37,179 nucleotides of DNA from Sporosarcina sp. BI001-red (GTDB lineage: Bacteria; Bacillota; Bacilli; Bacillales_A; Planococcaceae), in the NCBI RefSeq assembly GCF_003384035.1, contig NZ_QQAK01000005.1, positions 1 through 37,179 on the forward strand, given 5' to 3'. Position 1 is the stretch's first letter; each line of letters starts with the position of its first letter. Under the pieces are notes generated by a model. That model did no database searches. It worked only from the letters and a program-made list of their open reading frames with translations, and was not told the origin of the DNA. Positions 1 to 7,560 of the stretch are shown piece after piece. The position numbers and the translations under genes are program-made.

Positions 1-96
1 GAATTACAAGATTATGTGAATTGGTTTAACCGGATTCGGATCCACGGAACGTTAGATTACCTTACGCCGATTGAGTATCGATTAGGGACCTTATAA
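1..96 (+). CDS. IS3-family transposase (OrfB), C-terminal fragment
   Basis: The first 31 codons read in frame from base 1 to a TAA at 94-96. The tail contains WFNRIRIHGTLDYLTPIEYR, the typical end of IS3-family OrfB integrase-type transposases, just after the catalytic Glu region. The rest of the gene lies left of the window. The IS 3' terminus should lie in the next few tens of bases, but I could not match an inverted repeat with the IS start at the right edge of the window. It could be an intact IS outside the window or a truncated remnant. Confidence 0.8.
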   Translation, partial: ELQDYVNWFNRIRIHGTLDYLTPIEYRLGTL

Positions 97-216
97 AAAT
101 TGTCCGATTTAGTGTTGCCAAACCAAAGATTTATCTTTAGATTGTGGAGAGTATTATTTTTCAGATGAAACCTTAAGTTCAGACGCTATTATAGAAGTAA
201 TTTAATTAAGAAAAAT

Positions 217-774
217 TCACCTGGAATTTGTAAATAGCGACCTCATGTCCATAGAAAGTAGTATTTCTTCCAAGTCAACAATGTCATATAATTTGTTTTC
301 CAAAAAGAATATAATTACATAGTCTCTGGAGTTTTCTTCACTAAGAGTAAAGCCTGCTTTGTTAAGGAGTGTTATTACCTGCTTTAAGCTTAATTTTAAG
401 AAGAAGGATATCCTGATTAGCTTGTTTTTTTCAAAAGTAGGTAGAGTATCGTTAATTAGTTTACTCCAGTAAGATTTGTTTATTGTCGCGATTCCAAAAG
501 TATCATCGTTAACTGGTGGTAATTTTTTTTCGACTGCAAGCATCTTTAAATACTTACCCAGAGATAATGTCTTCTTCTGTACAATAGAATGTTCTAATTG
601 TCTAAGTTGTGCGTTACTTAAGTTATGACCCATTGTAGAAGATGGGTTTGTGAACTCAGATTCTTCTAAACGAATTTCTTGTTTAATTGTTTCAATACGA
701 AGCCTTAGTTTTTCAAATTCAGATGTAGAGTTCAAAACTCTACTCAGTTTGTATATTTTGGTAGGATTTATCAT
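217..774 (-). CDS. Small regulator-like protein (HTH/conflict-system type), 185 aa
   Basis: I do not recognise a named family. The ATG at 774 is preferred because GTGGAG lies 6 bases upstream; the longer reading would start at a GTG inside that ribosome site. The C-terminal half (roughly residues 120-180) has the pattern LLNKAGFTLSEENSRDYVII followed by a YDI..LEEIL segment. This resembles the tail seen in many Firmicutes XRE/HTH proteins of accessory islands. The N-terminal third is charged and probably helical. It is transcribed away from the four-helix-bundle gene, with a palindrome in its leader (796-812). A DNA-binding or defence-associated regulatory role is inference only. Confidence 0.6.
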   Translation of the reverse strand: MINPTKIYKLSRVLNSTSEFEKLRLRIETIKQEIRLEESEFTNPSSTMGHNLSNAQLRQLEHSIVQKKTLSLGKYLKMLAVEKKLPPVNDDTFGIATINKSYWSKLINDTLPTFEKNKLIRISFFLKLSLKQVITLLNKAGFTLSEENSRDYVIIFFLENKLYDIVDLEEILLSMDMRSLFTNSR

Positions 775-795
775 TTTTTTCTCCACTTTTCTGAA

Positions 796-812
796 GTTTC
801 CTGCGAGGAAAC
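796..812. promoter_or_regulatory. Palindrome in the leader of the 185-aa regulator-like gene
   Basis: GTTTCCT-gcg-AGGAAAC has perfect 7-bp arms and a 3-bp centre. It lies just upstream of the ribosome site of the minus-strand gene starting at 774. The position suits an autoregulatory operator or a small 5' UTR hairpin. Which of the two cannot be told from sequence. Confidence 0.4.
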
Positions 813-972
813 AATTTACTCTTTTTAAAAGGTATATTTAGCATATAGTCAATAACATAAAATTTAAAGACTATATGAAAAAAGTCGGAGGATAGTTTAA
901 AGAAATATGTCTAAGTAGGTAATAGTGTCAGATTGAATGACTTGAAAAACTATAGAAGGAGGAAATTAATAA

Positions 973-1347
973 ATGAAAGACCCTAAAACTTTAGAAGTAT
1001 CTAAAAGAATACGAGTATTTGTGCATAAATGTTACGAGGTGACTAATAAGTTCCCATCATTAGAAAAATTTGAATTATCTTCGCAACTTCGTCGTGCGAG
1101 TAGCTCCATATACCTGAATTTAAGTGAAGGCAATCCATCAATTTACAAGAAGACTTATATTAAACATTTGGATTCTTCAATTTGCAGTGGCCATGAGGTG
1201 AGAGCTATTTTTGATTTAATCTTGGACTTGGAATACATTACTTTAGAAGAGCATGAGCAACTTGAGAATGAAATGAAAGAGATTCAATATATTCTTACTG
1301 CAATTATTAACAAGGCAAGAAGAGAAGTAGTAAGCGGAATTGTTTAA
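973..1347 (+). CDS. Four-helix-bundle protein (S23 / 23S rRNA IVP family), 124 aa
   Basis: The protein matches the four-helix-bundle family (PF05635-type) often encoded in 23S rRNA intervening sequences and related to Avd of diversity-generating retroelements. Supporting motifs are SSQLRRASSSIYLNLSEGNP (about residues 36-55), a KHLDSSICSGHEVRAIFDL segment, and a final LEEHEQLENEMKEIQYILTAIIN helix. A very strong AAGGAGG site precedes the ATG. No rRNA, reverse transcriptase or template repeat is nearby, so it is a free-standing copy. It lies between the 185-aa gene and the Tn7-like operon and could be cargo or flanking DNA. Its role is unknown; family members are thought to bind nucleic acid. 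Confidence 0.8.
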   Translation: MKDPKTLEVSKRIRVFVHKCYEVTNKFPSLEKFELSSQLRRASSSIYLNLSEGNPSIYKKTYIKHLDSSICSGHEVRAIFDLILDLEYITLEEHEQLENEMKEIQYILTAIINKARREVVSGIV

Positions 1348-1384
1348 TTAGGGAGTTGGAACAAAGAAATTTACAGATAAAAAA

Positions 1385-1492
1385 GTTATGTATAGAGATA
1401 TTCATTTATTAAATTATACTCAGCGGAGGTAAAGCAAAGGTTATTTAAATCAAGATATTGAAAACTGTATACATAACTGACAATTATGTATA
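1385..1492 (+). other. Candidate recombination (res-like) site for the tyrosine recombinase
   Basis: TATACATAA (1468-1476) and TTATGTATA (1484-1492) are perfect 9-bp inverted arms around a 7-bp spacer, CTGACAA. That is the geometry of a tyrosine-recombinase core site. A further direct copy of the arm, GTTATGTATA, lies at 1385-1394 and matches the left arm over 10 bp when inverted. One core plus an accessory arm resembles the TnpI internal resolution site of Tn4430. It lies 680 bp upstream of the recombinase gene in a non-coding stretch. The rest of 1348-1563 shows no gene. Function is inferred. Confidence 0.55.
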
Positions 1493-1563
1493 GGGGTTAT
1501 TTTCTTAGTTGCTTAATATCGAAACAGGAACTATAATGTGGTTATTGTAACAAACCAAAAATC

Positions 1564-1646
1564 GAAGTGTTAATTTCAATAGGCAACAGTTCTTGTTTTT
1601 AAAAAAACAGGGGCTGTTGCCTATTGTCATTACACTTCTTTTTTTT
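1564..1646 (+). terminator. Long hairpin with T-run upstream of the transposition operon
   Basis: A perfect 12-bp stem, AATAGGCAACAG (1578-1589) with CTGTTGCCTATT (1614-1625), is extended inward by a T-run/A-run pairing. It is extended outward by GAAGTGT (1564-1570) with ACACTTC (1632-1638). Eight T residues follow (1639-1646). This has the form of a strong intrinsic terminator that would shield the operon from outside transcription. It lies only 83 bp before the first operon gene, so an operon promoter would have to sit in 1647-1715 or read through. No clear promoter was found there. Confidence 0.6.
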
Positions 1647-1729
1647 GCCCAGAATCAATACTTCAATATGTTAAACAAACTTACTAACTGTTACCAACTA
1701 AAAGTCAAGAAAAGGAGGGTGAAGTTTCC

Positions 1730-2176
1730 ATGCAACATAAATACTGTTGTAGCTTAAAAGTTCACTTGAATATAAAATACGTTCTAATTAATTTTCCTGA
1801 TTCAGTTGATTTGAACTCCATTTTGAATTCAGTTCGTCCAGACTTCGTTTATGAGATTTTGAAAATGAAGGATGTCTTTGATGAGATATTTGGTTGGAGT
1901 GCTGATTACTGTTATAACTTGTTTCATAATTATCCAGAAGTAACTTTATCATCGGAGGGGGAACTTACAATTAGAAAGAATGAAATTGTATGGAGAGGTA
2001 TGCAACAACATAAGAGTTTAAAGTTTGGAAAAGTTGAAGGATTAAAACTCCACGATTTTCCAATGGAGAATTCGGACTTTCTAATCTTAACTTCTTATAA
2101 CAAAGAATCGAAGCCTGCAAAGGCGTTTGTATTCCCAGGAAGCTTATTAGAATTTAATAAAGAGGAATCGAAATGA
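1730..2176 (+). CDS. Unknown 148-aa protein, first gene of the Tn7-like operon
   Basis: I do not recognise the family. It is a soluble, mixed alpha/beta-looking protein with no membrane segment or signal peptide. AAGGAGGG precedes the ATG. Its TGA overlaps the ATG of the tyrosine recombinase (ATGA at 2173-2176), so the two are translationally coupled and probably work together. By analogy with other recombinase operons it might be a directionality or accessory factor, but no HTH is obvious. Residues 85-90 contain a WRGMQ segment, and the C-terminus has a patterned VFPGSLLEF strand. Confidence 0.75.
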   Translation: MQHKYCCSLKVHLNIKYVLINFPDSVDLNSILNSVRPDFVYEILKMKDVFDEIFGWSADYCYNLFHNYPEVTLSSEGELTIRKNEIVWRGMQQHKSLKFGKVEGLKLHDFPMENSDFLILTSYNKESKPAKAFVFPGSLLEFNKEESK

Positions 2177-3060
2177 TACAAGAATTCATAAAAGACTTAA
2201 AAAGGATTGGCAGGAGTCCATTGACCATACAAGCGTACTCTAATGACATAAAACAATTTAAATCATGGCTAACGGAATCAATAGGCAGTGAGACCGAGAT
2301 AATAACTGAAACGGACGTAAGGGAGTATCGACAGTTCCTAAATCATCTATTGAAATTAAAGGTAAGTACTATTAATAGAAAGATTAAGTCTGTATTAAAC
2401 TATCAGCAATTTTTGTTGAAGCAAGGTGTTTTACAAGAAAAAATCCAACTAAGAAGTGTGTTACAAAAGAATAATATCGAATACGATTATGAGGTGAAAA
2501 CCGTTGGTAAACAAGACTTGTATCGTTTGAAAAGAACTGTTGAAGCGAGCCGTGTAAAAAGGGATATACTTATTTATTATCTATTATTCGCAACTGGCTG
2601 TCGTTGTAATGAACTGGTTTCTATTGAGCTGGACGATATATTCATCACGGAAAGAAACGGAAAGAATAATTATAGCTATGTTTATATACGAAGAGGAAAA
2701 GGAGAGAAGATGAGAAAAATCAATTTAAATCAGCAAGTTGTACACTCGATAAATGAATACTTAGCGGTTCGACCTAATGAGAGTTCCAATCAGTTGCTCC
2801 TGGGTCAAAGAGGGCCACTTACAAGGATTGCTATAAATAAAATACTGGAGAAATACAGTAAGAAAGCACAACTTGAGTATATTATTACTCCGCATATGGC
2901 AAGACATACATTCTGCTCAAGCTTGATTAAAGAGGGAAAAGTTGACCCAAAAACAGTTGCAATTTTAAGTGGCCATAGTTCGGTTGACACATTGTATCGT
3001 TTCTATGTTAATTCCAGTGCAGAAGACAAACAAAATGCTGTTGATAATTTGAAGGTTTAA
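2173..3060 (+). CDS. Tyrosine recombinase / integrase, 295 aa
   Basis: A XerC/D-sized tyrosine recombinase. Residues about 1-90 form a SAM-like core-binding domain (LTIQAYSNDIKQF; STINRKIKSVLNYQQF). The catalytic domain shows R144 in ATGCRCNEL, a Lys in the RRGKGEKMRK hairpin, H241-x-x-R244 in TPHMARHTF, H268 in LSGHSS and the nucleophile Y278 in LYRFY. All catalytic positions are present, so it should be active. It acts by DNA strand exchange through a 3'-phosphotyrosine. It overlaps the preceding gene by 4 bp and is followed 33 bp later by tnsA. That is an unusual partner for a Tn7-like operon and suggests cointegrate resolution or a second integration route. A res-like inverted repeat lies upstream at 1468-1492. 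Confidence 0.92.
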   Translation: MIQEFIKDLKRIGRSPLTIQAYSNDIKQFKSWLTESIGSETEIITETDVREYRQFLNHLLKLKVSTINRKIKSVLNYQQFLLKQGVLQEKIQLRSVLQKNNIEYDYEVKTVGKQDLYRLKRTVEASRVKRDILIYYLLFATGCRCNELVSIELDDIFITERNGKNNYSYVYIRRGKGEKMRKINLNQQVVHSINEYLAVRPNESSNQLLLGQRGPLTRIAINKILEKYSKKAQLEYIITPHMARHTFCSSLIKEGKVDPKTVAILSGHSSVDTLYRFYVNSSAEDKQNAVDNLKV

Positions 3061-3093
3061 TTATTAGCAACTTAGGAATAGAGGTCCTGAAGA

Positions 3094-3900
3094 TTGATTT
3101 CATCATATTATGAGAACAGCGCGAAGGTCAGAAAGCACATAAAAGAAGGCAGGGGACAAGGCTGTGGAATTGACTACGTACCATGGACAAAGACGCATGA
3201 CTACTCTTCTCTTGGTAGAGCAACGAGACTAAAAGGAATAAAGATTCCGCGAATATATCATTTACAGTCGGATATTCAATATAGAGCATTCCTTTCATAT
3301 GAATTTTCTGACCGAGTTTTCGATATTAGAGAAACGTATCCATTGTTAGATGTCATGGAAATCGTCGACTCGAAAGATAATCTTAGGTTTGATAAGTTCT
3401 GTGATAAAGAAACGAACGAGCCATATGTAATAACTACAAATTTCTTGCTGTCTGTAAAGGATAAAAGTGGTAAGGAATGCTTAGTAGCGAGAACTGTCAA
3501 GAATACAACTGAATTGAAAAGAAAATTGACTTGGGAAAAACTTGAGATTGAAAGGCGATATTGGAAAGCATTAGATATTGATTGGAAGATAATTACTGAT
3601 AGAGAGCTACCAAGGCAGGTCTCAAAGAATATTGAGTGGATAAGAGAAACATTATTGGACACGGATATTTTAACTACAGAGAAAAAAGAAATGGCAAATA
3701 GTCTTTGTCAAGATATTAATACTGACCTTGATTTACCTATTAAAAATATTTTAAAAATATTTGATGAGAAGATGTTATTATCCAAAGGCACAGGGCTCTA
3801 TTTGTTTAGGTATCTATTAGCTACGAAAGAAATAAAAGTGAACATGAATAAACCAATAATACTTTCCAATAGCGTCAGGGACCTAACTCATGAAGCATAA
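3094..3900 (+). CDS. tnsA: TnsA-like endonuclease with replaced catalytic residues, 268 aa
   Basis: TnsA of Tn7 cuts the 5' ends of the transposon so that it leaves the donor. This protein aligns along its length with Tn7 TnsA: RGQGCGIDYVPW (about residues 20-31), FDIRETYPLL (76-85) and KLEIERRYW (149-157). At the active site, however, Tn7 E63 (SDLE) is Q62 (SDIQ), D114 (STDFL) is N116 (TTNFL) and Q130 is T134; only K132 is kept, as K136. The codons are CAA at 3277-3279 and AAT at 3439-3441. The nuclease is therefore probably dead, while the fold and TnsC-binding C-terminus look intact. The start is TTG, with GAGGT 8 bases upstream. Length is normal for the family (Tn7: 273 aa). Confidence 0.9.
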   Translation: MISSYYENSAKVRKHIKEGRGQGCGIDYVPWTKTHDYSSLGRATRLKGIKIPRIYHLQSDIQYRAFLSYEFSDRVFDIRETYPLLDVMEIVDSKDNLRFDKFCDKETNEPYVITTNFLLSVKDKSGKECLVARTVKNTTELKRKLTWEKLEIERRYWKALDIDWKIITDRELPRQVSKNIEWIRETLLDTDILTTEKKEMANSLCQDINTDLDLPIKNILKIFDEKMLLSKGTGLYLFRYLLATKEIKVNMNKPIILSNSVRDLTHEA

Positions 3901-3913
3901 AAGGAGTGGGATT

Positions 3914-6049
3914 ATGGATATTTTAGATAATATGCTTTTGCAAAGCGTTGAAGGAAACCTGATGCGTGTTACATGGTGCGATAGAGTTTCTTCTCATATA
4001 TATGTGATTGATTTAGAGGGGAAACGTTGGCCGTATTTGATGATGAAGGAAGCAGTTTACGGAGAGCTAAAAACCCCGGGCATAGATATAATGCAAGATG
4101 ATGTTCTTATACATGTTGATGAGGATAGTTTAAGTAAAGCCCAAATTGCAAGAAGAGACAAAGCCATGGAGGTAGTTTTGCACGTTTTAGAACAAGTAGA
4201 TAATTCACAACAAATCTTTATCAGCAAATACCGTATTAAAGCTATAAAAAGAACTGCTACGATAATGCAGATTAGTATCTCGACTGTGAAGAATTATTTA
4301 ATTGAATACTGGGTTGGTGGAAAAGTGCCTAATTCTCTGTTGCCCTCTTTTAATAAATGTGGAGCACGAGGGAAAGAAAAAGCTATAGGAGAACGTAAGA
4401 GAGGTAGACCCAGAAAATATGGAAATCAGACGGGGATAAATATTGACGAAAATATAAAAAGAATATTTAAAACGAGTTTAGGACGTTACTATTATTCTCA
4501 AAAGCAAAACAGTCTAAAGACCACATACGACCTGATGATGAAAGATTTTTTTACGATAGAGAAGGTAAAAAAGGACGGTGGAAAAACGCATATATTGAAA
4601 TCAAATCAACCAACGTATCATCAGTTTTATTATTGGTTTAAATTGTTTAACAACCGTAAACATGAAATTTCAAAAAGACATGGAACAAGGATATATTTTC
4701 AAAAACATCGTGCGATTATCGGGAATTCAACAGATGATAGCGGATTATTGGTATCAAATTTATGGCAGACAGATAGCACACCTCTTAATATTACCCTTGT
4801 ATCCAGTATTAACAGAAATATTATTGTTGGGAAACCGTTACTTCATTTGGTAGTCGATGCATATTCGCGTGTCATAGTTGGATTTAATCTTTCATTTGAG
4901 TCTTTGAATGCCTATAGTGGGGCGATGACTGCGCTATTGAATAGCATGACAAACAAAAAGGAGTTCTGCTCAAAGTTCGGAGTGGAAATAGATGATAATG
5001 AGTGGGACGTTGCATGTATACCCAGTAAGATTTTCACCGATAGGGGAGAATTGAACGGAAAACAGATTGAAAGTGCGATAGATGGATTAGGTATTTCTAT
5101 ACAAAATAGTCCCAGTTACAGACCAGAGCTGAAAGGAACCGTGGAGCAAGCTCTCAATCAAATACAGATACAATTAGCCCCACACGTCGATGGAGCATCA
5201 ATTAGTGGGAAAAGAGTTAGAGAAAGGGGAGAAAGCGATTTACGTTTAAAAGCGAATTTGACTATAGAAGAATTGACAGCAATTATTATCAAGTTAATTA
5301 TATTTCATAACAATTATCACGTTATGCAAGATTATGAGTTAACGGAAGAAATGCTTGAACAGGATATTGAGAAGATTCCAATGAAAATATGGAACTTTTG
5401 TTTAAGAAACCAGAAAGGTCAATTAAGAACTTTACCAACGGAGTATATTAGGATGCACTTATTGCAATCTGATAAAGCGACTATAACTTCCCGTGGCGTT
5501 AAATTTAAAAAGTTACTCTATACCTCTGAGTTGAGCTTACAAAGAAACTGGTTTGAATCTGCAAGACATAATGGAAGCAAACGTTTGAACATAAAATTTG
5601 ATGCGAGAGATTTAACAGAAATTTATACAATAAATGAAGATGGAAGCCTTCATACCCTAAAGTTATTGAATCACCTGTCAAAATATAAATCAAAGAGTAT
5701 TGCTGAAGTGGAACAAATAAATAATTATGAGAAAGAAATGGAAGTGAAAAGTAAACAGAAAGAACTGGAGAAAAAAATGCAATTGCTATCAGATATAGAT
5801 GAAATTACTTCTCGAGGAAAACTGAAAACAGAAACTGTAAAGGACGATACTATTTCAAAAACACGAAAACTAAGAGGAATAAAAAATAACCAAAAGAGAG
5901 AGCGTGAAATTCAACGCGAGATTTTTAAAAATGAAAAACAGAGTGAAGGATTATATACAAGTAGTAAAAATATGGAGTCAGTCACGAATTACATAAATAA
6001 AGATAATGTTGAAGAACTAACTCTATTTAGACAACTGAGAGATGAATAG
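3914..6049 (+). CDS. tnsB: TnsB-like DDE transposase, 711 aa
   Basis: This is the Mu/retroviral-integrase-type transposase that cuts and joins the 3' ends. The ATG at 3914 is chosen because AAGGAG lies 7 bases upstream; an in-frame ATG at 3890 overlaps tnsA and lacks a site. The N-terminal region has HTH-like DNA-binding segments (ISISTVKNYLIEYW near residue 125) and a basic RKRGRPRK AT-hook-like patch near 161-168. The RNase-H fold shows D287 (WQTDST), D376 (IFTDRGE) and E411 (GTVEQ), a complete DDE triad. A charged coiled-coil-like C-terminus (about 600-690) may contact TnsC. Length is close to Tn7 TnsB (702 aa). The active TnsB contrasts with the degenerate TnsA. Confidence 0.93.
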   Translation: MDILDNMLLQSVEGNLMRVTWCDRVSSHIYVIDLEGKRWPYLMMKEAVYGELKTPGIDIMQDDVLIHVDEDSLSKAQIARRDKAMEVVLHVLEQVDNSQQIFISKYRIKAIKRTATIMQISISTVKNYLIEYWVGGKVPNSLLPSFNKCGARGKEKAIGERKRGRPRKYGNQTGINIDENIKRIFKTSLGRYYYSQKQNSLKTTYDLMMKDFFTIEKVKKDGGKTHILKSNQPTYHQFYYWFKLFNNRKHEISKRHGTRIYFQKHRAIIGNSTDDSGLLVSNLWQTDSTPLNITLVSSINRNIIVGKPLLHLVVDAYSRVIVGFNLSFESLNAYSGAMTALLNSMTNKKEFCSKFGVEIDDNEWDVACIPSKIFTDRGELNGKQIESAIDGLGISIQNSPSYRPELKGTVEQALNQIQIQLAPHVDGASISGKRVRERGESDLRLKANLTIEELTAIIIKLIIFHNNYHVMQDYELTEEMLEQDIEKIPMKIWNFCLRNQKGQLRTLPTEYIRMHLLQSDKATITSRGVKFKKLLYTSELSLQRNWFESARHNGSKRLNIKFDARDLTEIYTINEDGSLHTLKLLNHLSKYKSKSIAEVEQINNYEKEMEVKSKQKELEKKMQLLSDIDEITSRGKLKTETVKDDTISKTRKLRGIKNNQKREREIQREIFKNEKQSEGLYTSSKNMESVTNYINKDNVEELTLFRQLRDE

Positions 6050-6057
6050 GTGGAGAA

Positions 6058-7560
6058 ATGATGAATAAAATTTTTTTGCCCAATGGTATGGAAGCAGTGA
6101 AAGCGAATTATACGGAATCGCCTCTTGAAGAGTTTAATGAAAATCCATTTATCCAGGCTCTGCCCCCTTTAGTGAATGAGGAAACTAAAATTAAAAAGCT
6201 TATGGTAAATCCTGTTTTTTCTATTAAAGAAAGGGACATGGAGAATATGTATCGATTACAAATGGTAAATAGAATGTATCAATTTTTTCAGCCATTACCC
6301 ATTCATCTTGAAATATGGGATGCGATACACAATCTTCTTATTGAAGGTTACATAGCCAGAAATCCTTTTGACCCAGCATATGTTAGACATTTAAACGATT
6401 CAGGTAAGCAGGTTATTAATCGTTCCTATGACATAAATAATAGAAGTAATTTCAGGACAACTGCTGGATGTGGAACACTTTTTGGATTTTCAGGGATGGG
6501 GAAAACAACCTCAGTTAATAGAGTCCTAAATAATATTCCACAAATCATTGTACATAACGAGTATAAGGGTCAGCACTTTAATCAGATTCAGATGGTTTGG
6601 TTAAAGATTGACTCTCCATCAGTGTCCTCTCTAAAAGCATTATGTTTGCAATTTATAATGAGAATCGATGAACTGCTCGGTACGAATAACTATCAAAAGC
6701 ATGTATCAAGAAATACTTCTGTTGATGCGATGCTACCTCTTATTGGACAACTTGCTAAAAATATTGCTTTGGGTTTGTTGATTATTGATGAAACACAAAA
6801 TATTAAAAACCGTGGTAAGGAACAAATTATGAACTTCTTTGTTAGCCTGGTAAACTCCGGGGTTAACCTTCTACTTATTGGTACACCAGGAGCTTACAAA
6901 CTATTTGGAGATGAATTAAGGATTGCTCGGAGATTAACAGGCAACTCTGAAATAGTCTTCAATAATATGGAATATGATAATGAATTCAAGTTTTTATTAG
7001 AATCGATTTGGAGGTATCAATGGACATCGAAACAGGTAGGTCTAACCGAAGAAATTATGAAAGTTATCTATTATGAAACGCAAGGCATCTCTGACTTAGT
7101 TGTAAAGCTATTTGTTTATTCGCAACAAAAAGCAATATCTACAAAGAAAGAAATGATTTCTGCTTCGCTTATTCAGAGTGTAGCAAAAGAGAAATTCAAG
7201 TTAATGAAGGAAATGGTAGATGCAATACGTTCAGGAAATCCTTATAAAATGTCAGCATATGAAGATATAAAAAGAATTGAAAAAAGCAATAAAGCTGATA
7301 GAAGTCCAGAAATAGAAATTAAAGTCCTTAATAAAATTAGGGAAAAAGAAGTAAAGACGAATCAAAACCAAAACCAAATGGAAAAGATAGTTGTTCCAGT
7401 ACAGAATAGACAGAATCGAATTGTTGTCTATGATGAAAATGATATAAGAAGAATAATGGCAGAAGGTATAAAAGATGAGAAAACTGTTTATGAAATTTTG
7501 AATGATAATGATTTAATTGAACATATGAATAGTTGGAACGACGGTGTTGTTATTGATTAA
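6058..7560 (+). CDS. tnsC: TnsC-like AAA+ ATPase regulator, 500 aa
   Basis: TnsC links target selection to the transposase through an ATP-dependent filament. Walker A is GFSGMGKT (143-150) and Walker B is LLIIDETQ (240-247). A sensor-like LLIGTPGAYKLF segment follows, as in Tn7/Tn5053 TnsC/TniB proteins. The long C-terminal tail (after about residue 400) is basic and may bind TnsA/TnsB. The gene starts 8 bp after tnsB with AGGTGGAG as ribosome site. Its end overlaps the start of tniQ by 17 bp. Length fits TnsC (Tn7: 555 aa) better than the shorter TniB group. Confidence 0.92.
   Translation: MMNKIFLPNGMEAVKANYTESPLEEFNENPFIQALPPLVNEETKIKKLMVNPVFSIKERDMENMYRLQMVNRMYQFFQPLPIHLEIWDAIHNLLIEGYIARNPFDPAYVRHLNDSGKQVINRSYDINNRSNFRTTAGCGTLFGFSGMGKTTSVNRVLNNIPQIIVHNEYKGQHFNQIQMVWLKIDSPSVSSLKALCLQFIMRIDELLGTNNYQKHVSRNTSVDAMLPLIGQLAKNIALGLLIIDETQNIKNRGKEQIMNFFVSLVNSGVNLLLIGTPGAYKLFGDELRIARRLTGNSEIVFNNMEYDNEFKFLLESIWRYQWTSKQVGLTEEIMKVIYYETQGISDLVVKLFVYSQQKAISTKKEMISASLIQSVAKEKFKLMKEMVDAIRSGNPYKMSAYEDIKRIEKSNKADRSPEIEIKVLNKIREKEVKTNQNQNQMEKIVVPVQNRQNRIVVYDENDIRRIMAEGIKDEKTVYEILNDNDLIEHMNSWNDGVVID

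Noticed and set aside
973..1347. Diversity-generating retroelement based on the Avd-like four-helix bundle
   Set aside because: No reverse transcriptase, template repeat or variable repeat is visible in the window.
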